NCBI GenBank assembly: GCA_910587765.1
Contig: CAJUNR010000013.1
Span: forward strand, 40,032-104,031
Reading direction: 5' to 3'
Source: an uncultured Lachnospiraceae bacterium
Lineage (GTDB): Bacteria > Bacillota > Clostridia > Lachnospirales > Lachnospiraceae
DNA: 64,000 bases
Under the pieces are notes generated by a model. That model searched no databases, was not told the DNA's origin, and saw only the letters and a list, made by a program, of their open reading frames with translations. A program made the position numbers and the translations under genes. Shown here piece after piece: positions 33,400 to 40,800 of this stretch; the first letter of the stretch is position 1; each line of letters opens with the position of its first letter.

Positions 33400-35334
33400 A
33401 TGGGGAAGAAAGCAGTGAAAAAAGCAGAGATGGAGCGCCCCTGGTGCGCAGTGACCGACATGGACCAGTATCTTTTTGGACAGGGGACACATTATGAGAT
33501 CTACAAAAAGCTGGGCGCCCATCCTGCCGAGATGAACGGTGAGAAAGGAGTCTACTTTGCTGTCTGGGCTCCGAACGCCAAAGACGTGCGGGTAATCGGA
33601 GAATTTAACCGCTGGGGTTCGGACGGTTATAAGATGACCCGGCTGGAACCGCTGGGGATTTACGAGGTCTTCGTTCCGGAACTGGCGGAAGGGAGCATGT
33701 ACAAGTACCTGATCGAGACGAAGAGCGGGGAATACCTCTACAAAGCGGACCCGTTCGCTTTCTATGCGGAGAAGCGCCCGGGCAACGCCTCGGTTGTGGC
33801 GGATATTGATCATTTTACCTGGCATGATGCGAAGTGGATGGAGAAGCGCAAAAGCTGGAACGGTCCGGAGGCGGCCATGTCCATCTATGAAGTGCATCCG
33901 GGTTCCTGGAGACGCCATCCTCATGAAGACGGAGAGGACGGATATTACAATTACCGGGAATTTGCGGCGGAGCTGACCAAATATGTCAAGGATATGGGAT
34001 ATACCCATGTGGAGCTGATGGGCATCGCGGAGCATCCGTTTGACGGTTCCTGGGGCTATCAGGTGACCGGATATTTCGCACCCACCTCCCGTCACGGCAC
34101 ACCGGCGGATTTTCAGTATCTGATCGACTATCTGCACAAGCACAATATCGGCGTGATTCTGGACTGGGTGCCGGCGCATTTCCCAAGGGACGGCTATGGT
34201 CTGGCGAATTTCGACGGAACGCCGCTCTATGAACATCCGGACAGCCGTCGGGGAGAGCATCCGGACTGGGGAACCAAGATTTTCAACTATGAGAAATCAG
34301 AGGTCCGCAATTTCCTGATTGCCAATGCCCTGTACTGGCTCAACCATTACCACATCGACGGACTGCGCGTGGACGCGGTGGCTTCCATGCTCTATCTGGA
34401 TTACGGAAAGCAGGACGGCCAGTGGCTGCCGAACAAGTACGGCGGGAATCAGAATCTGGAGGCGATCTGGTTTTTCAAGCACCTGAATTCCATTATCAGA
34501 GGGCGCAAGGACGGGTCGATGATCATCGCGGAGGAATCCACCGCATGGCCCGGAGTGACGAAGGACCCGCAGGAAGACGGCCTTGGTTTCAACTTCAAGT
34601 GGAATATGGGCTGGATGAACGATTTTCTGGAATACATGAAGCTGGATCCGTATTTCCGCAAGGACAATCACAATAAGATGACGTTTGCCATGAGTTATGC
34701 CTGCAGCGAGAACTATATTCTTGTTCTGTCGCATGACGAGGTCGTGCATCTGAAATGTTCCATGCTGAACAAGATGCCGGGTTACCTGGACGACAAATTC
34801 GCCAATCTGCGGGTGGGATATGCGTTTATGTTCGGTCATCCGGGTAAGAAGCTTCTGTTCATGGGCAACGAGTTCGCGCAGCTTCAGGAGTGGAGCGAGG
34901 CCAGGGAACTGGACTGGTTCCTGCTCAAGGAAGACCGGCATCAGCAGATGCAGAATTTTGTGAAAGCGTTGCTTCATATGTATAAGAAATACCGCTGCCT
35001 CTACGAACTGGATGACAGTTGGGACGGTTTCCGGTGGATCAATGCGGACGACTGTTTCCGCAGTATTTTCAGCTTTGTCCGTTACAGTAAGACAAAGAGG
35101 AAAAATCTGCTGTTCGTTCTGAACTTCACTCCCATGGAGCGCATGGATTACCGGGTGGGCGTGCCGAAGAAGAAAAAGTATAAACTGGTACTGGACGGCG
35201 ACGCCGGGGAGTTCGGCGGCAACGGGCGGAAAAAGCCGGAGATCTACGAGGCGAAAAAAGGAGAATGCGACGGACAGAAATTCTATGTGGAATATCCGCT
35301 GTCGCCGTTTGGAGTCGCGGTGTTTGAATTTTAA
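33400..35334 (+). CDS. glgB: 1,4-alpha-glucan branching enzyme
   Basis: Makes alpha-1,6 branches in glycogen. The 644-residue protein has an N-terminal CBM48 domain (VYFAVWAPNAKDVRVIGEFNRW), a GH13 barrel (MSIYEVHPGSWRR, SWGYQVTGYFAPTSRHG) and an all-beta C-terminus. The nucleophile Asp is in DGLRVDAVASMLYLDY, the acid/base Glu in MIIAEESTAWP, and the third acidic residue in VLSHDEVVH. GAGGAG before the ATG sets the start. No other glycogen genes are in the window. Confidence 0.96.
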   Translation: MGKKAVKKAEMERPWCAVTDMDQYLFGQGTHYEIYKKLGAHPAEMNGEKGVYFAVWAPNAKDVRVIGEFNRWGSDGYKMTRLEPLGIYEVFVPELAEGSMYKYLIETKSGEYLYKADPFAFYAEKRPGNASVVADIDHFTWHDAKWMEKRKSWNGPEAAMSIYEVHPGSWRRHPHEDGEDGYYNYREFAAELTKYVKDMGYTHVELMGIAEHPFDGSWGYQVTGYFAPTSRHGTPADFQYLIDYLHKHNIGVILDWVPAHFPRDGYGLANFDGTPLYEHPDSRRGEHPDWGTKIFNYEKSEVRNFLIANALYWLNHYHIDGLRVDAVASMLYLDYGKQDGQWLPNKYGGNQNLEAIWFFKHLNSIIRGRKDGSMIIAEESTAWPGVTKDPQEDGLGFNFKWNMGWMNDFLEYMKLDPYFRKDNHNKMTFAMSYACSENYILVLSHDEVVHLKCSMLNKMPGYLDDKFANLRVGYAFMFGHPGKKLLFMGNEFAQLQEWSEARELDWFLLKEDRHQQMQNFVKALLHMYKKYRCLYELDDSWDGFRWINADDCFRSIFSFVRYSKTKRKNLLFVLNFTPMERMDYRVGVPKKKKYKLVLDGDAGEFGGNGRKKPEIYEAKKGECDGQKFYVEYPLSPFGVAVFEF

Positions 35335-35410
35335 TCGGAATGTGAAACGGAATTTAAGCTGGCAGGAAGCCTGCAGCGGTATCCTGCCGTAATCGGATCA
35401 TACAGACAAT

Positions 35411-35458
35411 AAAAGCAGTGAACTTGTTTTTGTGTGTTAAAACAGTTTGCTGCTTTTT
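35411..35458 (+). terminator. Terminator after glgB
   Basis: AAAAGCAG (35411-35418) pairs with CTGCTTTT (35450-35457), with further AAC/GTT pairing inside, and ends in a T-run. Confidence 0.65.
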
Positions 35459-35513
35459 GATTTCGGCAATCTTGAGAGGACGGGACAGCGGCTGCTGATT
35501 AAATAAAAAACAG

Positions 35514-35690
35514 TTGTATTTATGCTAACTGTATGCTATGATCAAAATATCTAAAGAAATTTCTGAAATTCATATGCCTGACGCATATCCGGCGCATCGC
35601 CTTGTTTCAGAAAAATGATGAATAATGGCGGACGCGCGGGTCCGGGAGTTGGAGCGGATACTCGCGCTTTGAATAAAAGAGAAGTCAGCA
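35514..35690 (+). ncRNA. Possible small RNA: promoter followed by hairpins, no gene
   Basis: TTGTAT at 35514-35519, a 17-base spacer and TATGAT at 35537-35542 form a good promoter. No coding frame follows, but there are stems: ATATGC/GCATAT, GGCG/CGCC just after it, and GCGCGGGT/ACTCGCGC (8 bp with one G-U) near 35635-35670. No T-run terminator is evident, so the 3' end is open. Unidentified. Confidence 0.35.
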
Positions 35691-35844
35691 TTCGTTTTTC
35701 CTATAAAACAGACAGCCATAACAACTGCCGGTAAAAGCAATTAATAACTTACACATATCACCAGACAGGATTTGCCGGGCGGAAAATCCGGAAGCTTTTG
35801 GCCGGAGCGGCTCCAACAGGCGGCAGGCAGCAGGAACAAAAACA

Positions 35845-35873
35845 TTGCATAAAGCTGCCAGTTATGATATAAT
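35845..35873 (+). promoter_or_regulatory. Promoter of toxin copy 1
   Basis: TTGCAT at 35845-35850, a 17-base spacer and TATAAT at 35868-35873. Confidence 0.75.
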
Positions 35874-35936
35874 GAACAACAGGAAAACAACCGTGTTGCA
35901 GGGTGGGCTGACCTCTCATTTTACAGAATGGGGGTG

Positions 35937-36031
35937 ATGCCTGTGAAAAATCATTTGATTTTAAGGACATTATGAATTTTGGTCTGTTCCTTTTGGCGTT
36001 GCTTACATTCGTATTTACGTTTTGTAAGTAA
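35937..36031 (+). pseudogene. Holin-like type I toxin, copy 1, probably frameshifted
   Basis: After GGGGGTGATG, the start region reads ATGCCTGTGAAAAATCA and goes out of frame. One base away, the sequence encodes SFDFKDIMNFGLFLLALL, then TFVFTFCK and TAA (36029-36031), the single-helix pattern of holin-like toxins. With six A instead of five in the GAAAAAT tract the start and the helix would be in one frame. Either the gene is inactivated, the tract is a slippery on/off site, or a 19-residue peptide starts at ATG 35972. Confidence 0.6.
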
Positions 36032-36039
36032 GTCTACAT

Positions 36040-36132
36040 AGAAAAACCACCCCAAAACTTTGACCGAGTACGGGGTGGATTTTCTATCCTTTAAACAGGT
36101 CAACCCACCTTGTGGGCGGTTGTTTTCCTTAC
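36040..36132 (-). ncRNA. Antisense antitoxin RNA of copy 1
   Basis: The minus-strand promoter TTGCAT (36167-36162), 17-base spacer, TATACT (36144-36139) predicts a start near 36132. The RNA would end in the bidirectional hairpin of ATAGAAAAACCACCCC (36038-36053) and GGGGTGGATTTTCTAT (36072-36087). It overlaps the 3' end of the toxin transcript, as in other convergent type I systems. A second internal stem is formed by ACCCACC/GGGCGGT near 36103-36120. Confidence 0.65.
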
Positions 36133-36138
36133 GCTTAC

Positions 36139-36167
36139 AGTATAGCATATTCGGCGGCAGGATGCAA
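36139..36167 (-). promoter_or_regulatory. Promoter of the antitoxin RNA
   Basis: On the minus strand: TTGCAT, exactly 17 bases, TATACT. Both boxes are close to consensus and as good as the toxin promoter. Confidence 0.7.
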
Positions 36168-36173
36168 GAACAA

Positions 36174-36400
36174 AAATATTGTATAAAGCTGCCAGTTATG
36201 ACACAATGAACAGCAGAAAAACAACCGTGTTGCAGAATGGTTGACCTCTCATTATATAGAATGGGGGTGATGTTTGTTGAAAAAGAGCATATTTCTATAA
36301 ACTGGATCAGCCCTATCTGCCGGACGGATTCACCACCCCAAAACTTTGACCGAGTGGCGGGGTGGATTTTTTATCTCCAAATCAGGTCACCCCACCTTGC
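36174..36400 (+). pseudogene. Toxin-antitoxin copy 2, degenerate
   Basis: A diverged tandem repeat of 35838-36120: AGCTGCCAGTTATGA, ACAACCGTGTTGCAG, GACCTCTCATT, GAATGGGGGTGATG and CCACCCCAAAACTTTGACCG recur in order. The promoter is damaged (TTGTAT, 17 bases, CACAAT at 36202-36207), and after TTGAAAAAGAGC the toxin frame stops within eight codons; the hydrophobic segment is lost. The terminator stem CCACCCC/GGGGTGG (36333-36339/36359-36365) with a T-run remains. Confidence 0.65.
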
Positions 36401-36656
36401 GGGCGCTTGTATCTCGTTCCAGACCAAGGATCGTCTTCCGTTCTCTGCCGCTTGTCCGTCTCCCCGTTATAAAAAGTATCAAAACAGCCTTTTTTTAGTG
36501 CGGTTTTTGACGTATCCTTTGACCTTTAATCTGTTATACTTTGTTCTAAAGAAGCTCTGAATCAATCATCGTTTCCTCAGCAGGAAACGCAATAGAAGGC
36601 AGAATATGACTTTTTGCGACAGAGCATGATAATAGACAGAGTAAAGTGAGATTCCG

Positions 36657-36683
36657 TGTACCACATAGATTTTATGTGGTACA
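36657..36683. repeat. Perfect palindrome upstream of the surface-structure island
   Basis: TGTACCACATA (36657-36667) and TATGTGGTACA (36673-36683) are perfect inverted 11-base arms around GATTT. It lies 28 bases before the first gene of the island. There is no T-run. It may be an operator for a dimeric regulator or an RNA hairpin in the leader. Confidence 0.6.
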
Positions 36684-36710
36684 TCGTAGTCCCTGGAAAT
36701 GAGGGTTGAG

Positions 36711-37127
36711 ATGACCGATAAAGAGTTGCGTAAGCTGCGCAGGCAGGATCTTCTGCAGATGCTGGTGACACAGAGCAAAGAGGTTGCGGGGCTGCAGGAA
36801 GAACTTGCCGGGAAGACAGAGGAAATGGAGCAGCTTTTGGAGAGCTATGAGCGCCTGAAGAGAAAGCTGGATGAGAAAGATGAACTGATCGAGAAGCTGA
36901 AGAGGAGGCTGGACGAGAAAGACAGAGCCATGAAAGAACAGAGCGTCCGTTTTCAGGAGAGCGAAGAGCTGATGGATGCGAAACTGAGAGAGAAGGAAGA
37001 ACTGATCGAGAAAATCAGAGAGCGTCTGGACTATAAGGATGATAAAATACAGAAACTGGAAGGGATGTACGAGGTCCTTCGCAGCAGCAGAAAAACAGGG
37101 TTTCTAAAAACTTTGATAAAGAAGTGA
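36711..37127 (+). CDS. Coiled-coil protein of unknown function
   Basis: A 138-residue protein, almost entirely charged helix: MTDKELRKLRRQDLLQMLVTQ followed by heptads with repeated RLDEKDELIEKLKRRLDEKD units to about residue 125 and a basic KTGFLKTLIKK end. There is no signal peptide or membrane helix, so it is probably cytoplasmic. Proteins beginning TDKELRKL..LLEML occur near signal peptidase and pilus genes in related bacteria. GAGGG six bases upstream supports ATG 36711; ATG 36699 is possible. Confidence 0.75.
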   Translation: MTDKELRKLRRQDLLQMLVTQSKEVAGLQEELAGKTEEMEQLLESYERLKRKLDEKDELIEKLKRRLDEKDRAMKEQSVRFQESEELMDAKLREKEELIEKIRERLDYKDDKIQKLEGMYEVLRSSRKTGFLKTLIKK

Positions 37128-37192
37128 TGTTTGGAAAATCAGGACCATGCGCTCCGGCAGGAGACGAAATTTTGTGATACAGAGGGATGCAA

Positions 37193-37780
37193 ATGAGCGA
37201 AAGCGAGAACAAACTTGAGATTCCAAGCCTCGATTTGCTCGAAGCGGAGCTTGAGAGAGAACAATATAAGAACAGCTTTGGACGAATGCTGAGGAGCACT
37301 GTTTTTTCCCTGCTGGTTGTCGCGGCGATTGCGGTTCTGATTGCAGTCCTTCTGCTGCCGGTTCTGCAGATCAGCGGAACTTCGATGTCTCCCTCTCTGC
37401 AGGACGGAGACATTGTGGTGTCGGTCAACAGCTCCGGCTATCAAATCGGAGATATCATTGCATTTTACTATAATAATAATATATTGATTAAACGGGTCAT
37501 CGCCTCGGCGGGAGACTGGGTGAATATTGACCCGGACGGAAATGTATACGTGAACGAGCAGCTTCTGGAGGAACCGTATATCAGTGAAAAGGCGTTGGGA
37601 GACTGTGATATCAGGCTTCCTTATCAGGTGCCGGACGGAAGGTGTTTCGTAATGGGGGATCACAGGGCGACAAGCGTCGACAGCCGCAATACGGCGGTGG
37701 GCTGCGTCAGCAACGACAAAGTAATCGGGAAGATCCTTTTCCGGGTCTGGCCTCTGCGGGAAGTGGGAATTGTGCACTGA
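37193..37780 (+). CDS. lepB: Signal peptidase I (LepB/SipA type)
   Basis: A 195-residue membrane-bound peptidase with one N-terminal helix (VFSLLVVAAIAVLIAVLLLPV). The catalytic Ser is in ISGTSMSPSLQDGD and the general-base Lys in NNILIKRVIASAGD; FVMGDHRATSVDSRN is the conserved box E. This Ser/Lys enzyme directly precedes the adhesin and pilin genes and may be dedicated to them, unlike the Ser/His SipW enzyme at 50.5 kb. Confidence 0.92.
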   Translation: MSESENKLEIPSLDLLEAELEREQYKNSFGRMLRSTVFSLLVVAAIAVLIAVLLLPVLQISGTSMSPSLQDGDIVVSVNSSGYQIGDIIAFYYNNNILIKRVIASAGDWVNIDPDGNVYVNEQLLEEPYISEKALGDCDIRLPYQVPDGRCFVMGDHRATSVDSRNTAVGCVSNDKVIGKILFRVWPLREVGIVH

Positions 37781-37846
37781 ACCGGAAAAGATGGTGTGAA
37801 AATAATGTAAGAATGATGCATATGGATGTGGGAAGGAGGCGATATA

Positions 37847-40800
37847 GTGGATTCGGGTTTCTTATCACAGGCTGCGAGATTTTTGCAGGAGCAGAAAAAA
37901 TATAAGCGCTGGCTTTCGGTTTTTCTGTGTCTGGCTTTCGTTGTCGCACTGGGAACAGTGGCGGCTCTGAAACTGTACGGCCAGGCGATGACGCATAAAG
38001 TAAAGGTTCTGGACTGTTCGTATGAACTGCATGAACATACGGAAGACTGCCGGGAAGACGGGGAACTTGTGTGCGGTTATGCAGATTACGTGGTTCATAC
38101 GCATAATGACGACTGCCGCGACGCAGACGGGAAGCTGATATGCCCGCTGGAGGAATGCGAGATCCATGAACACGAGGACAGTTGTTACGAGGAGGAAGAA
38201 GTTCTTGTCTGCGGGCAGGAGGAGACGGAAGAGAAGAAAGGGCATATCCATACGGACGACTGCTATGCTTCGGATCAGGGCGATCTGATCTGTAAAAAAG
38301 AGGAACATGAGCACTCCGACAAATGTGAGGAAGAGACGCTGGTATGTAAGGAGAGCGAGCATGTACATACAGACGGCTGTTATGAGGAAACGCTGATCTG
38401 CGAAGAGGACGGCGAGGATCACAAACATGACAGCGGCTGCTATGAGGAGGAACTGTCCTGCGGTGAAAAAGAACATGAACATACGGACGCCTGCTATGAA
38501 CAGAAACAGGTCTGCGGACTGGAGGCTCATAAACACACGGATGCCTGCTATGAGGAGAGCAGGGAACTGATCTGCACGAAAGAGGAGGCGGAGGACGCGT
38601 CGGGGCACCGCCATACCTCGCAGTGCTATAAAAAAGAGAAGACGCTGGTCTGCGGTAAACTGGAGCTGCATACCCATGACGACGGCTGCTACGACGAGGA
38701 CAGCTTTGACGAGGACGGCATCCTGAAAGAAGGCAGCGTCCCGGTCTGCGGCATTCCGCAGTTGAAAGAGCATGTTCATAATGAACTGTGCTTCAAGACG
38801 GTGGAACTGACGAAGGAGGAAGTAGAGGGCCTGAACGCGGGGGCCAGCCTTCATGTACACGGGGATGACTGTTACGACGAAGAAGGGAACGTGATCTGTG
38901 GCCATGATGTGACGCATCTTCACAGTCTGAGCTGTTACGACGAAGAAGGACATCTGATCTGCGGCGGCGGAAAAGGTCATGAACATGACGCGGACTGTTA
39001 CGACGAAGAAGGGAATGTGGTCTGCGGCTATAAGGACGCGAAAGACCATGAGCATGACGCGGGATGCTATGACGGGGAGGAACTGATCTGCGGCTATGAG
39101 GGCGTGCGGGATCACGAGCACGATGCGGGATGCTATGATGAGGAACGGAAGCTGATCTGCGGTTACGAGGGCGTGCGGGATCACGAGCACGATGCGGCCT
39201 GCTATGACGCGGACGGAATCCTGATCTGCGGTTATGAAGGCGCGGAGGATCATGTGCACGGCGAAGCGTGCTATGACGAAGAACAGAAGCTGATCTGCGG
39301 CTACCGCGTGCAGGAAGTATACGACTGCAGTAAACAGTTTGCAGGGGAAAATTATATCGTCACTGCGAAATACAATGAAGAAGCGAAGATTCCCGAGAAA
39401 GCCGTGCTTCTGGCGGAACAGATTACACCGGAGAACGACGGGGAACATTACGCGGACCGGGAGGCGCAGTACCGCGAGCTGATGGAGGATGAGAACGCTT
39501 CCATGAGGGCGCTTCTGAAGATTGGTTTCTATGTGGAGGATGAGGAGAAGAAGGAGAAGACAGAGATCGAGCCGGCCGCTCCGGTGACGCTTACGATTCA
39601 GTTTCTGGATGAGGACGGTCTGGCGGAAGGAAATCCCATCACGGTAATCCACTTTGCGGAAGACGGAGTCGAGAAACTGGACGGAGGAAAGGCGGAGAAT
39701 GACAGCACCACATTTCAGATGGAGAGCTTCTCCGAGATTGCCATCGGTTACGGGCCGGAAGAACCAAGAGAGATCGAGACAGCAGAGGATGGAACCAGAC
39801 GGCTCCATCTCTCTGACTCTTTTGAATATGTGAATGATGCGCTCCGGCTCCTCTTCCATGTGGAAGGGGATGCCGTTTTGCCGGGTACCGGGTCGGTGTC
39901 CTCCGGCTCCGCGCCGGGGGAAGAGAGGACGTTGTCGTCCAATGAGGCGCGGTCCGCAGACGGAAGTGGGCTGTCGGCGGAGAGCGAAACCAGTCCGTCC
40001 GGCCGGACAGACGCGAAGGACAAAACCGCGGCGTCCGTCCAGGCGCCTGCAAAGGACGGGACAGAATCTGCCGGGCAGACGCCTGCAAAAGAGGGAAACG
40101 AGTCATCCGGGCAGACGCCCGTAAAAGATGGAAATGAACCGACCGGACAGACGCCGGCAGAGGACGGAAACGAAGCGTGGGGACAGACGCCGGCAAGGGG
40201 CGGAACCGAATCGGACGGGCGGACCTCCACCGAAGACAGCGCTGCGGCGCCGGAGACAGAAGGGGCCGACAGCCAGCCGGAGCAGAACCTGCCTCAGCTC
40301 AGGTTCACGGTAGAACCCGTGGAGCCGTCTTCGGAGAAATACAGGGAGTTCGCATCGCGTATCGGAGATTCGGATGCGATGGAAGAGCTGCTGCGGATGC
40401 AGGTCTTCTCTTACAGCCTGTCTTACGGGGAGGAAGTGCTGGACCTGTCGGAGTGCCGGATTACGGTAGAGATGGCAATGACGGAGACACTGGAGGAATA
40501 CGCGAAAGAGTCGATCACCACTGCCGTCGATTTTCTGCGCGCAAATGACGGAGCGCTGATGCTTCTGGAAGAAGGAGCGGCGTCTTCCGCAGGGCACGGC
40601 CTGAAAAAGGACGAGACGGCGGCTCCGGGGAAAAATCCGAAGGAGAACGGGACGGATTCAGCGGGCTACGATCCGAAGGAGGACGGGACGGATTCGGCGG
40701 GCCACGATCCGGAGAAAGACGAGGCGGCTTTTGCGCAACCGGATATGAAAAAAGACGAAGCGGCGGATGCCGCTGCGGAGGCTTCTCCCGATGCAGCGAA

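Noticed and set aside
36237..36560. Open frame of 107 codons in the intergenic region
   Set aside because: It runs through the degenerate second toxin-antitoxin copy and its terminator, and shows no domain.
38010..39310. Regularly spaced DNA repeats that could suggest a CRISPR array
   Set aside because: Units are in one protein frame, vary in length and encode HxHxxxC repeats; no identical palindromic repeats with unique spacers.
37865..39859. Long open frame of 664 codons on the minus strand under the Cys/His repeats
   Set aside because: It mirrors the repetitive, codon-biased adhesin gene, has no ribosome binding site and its translation is a low-complexity shadow.
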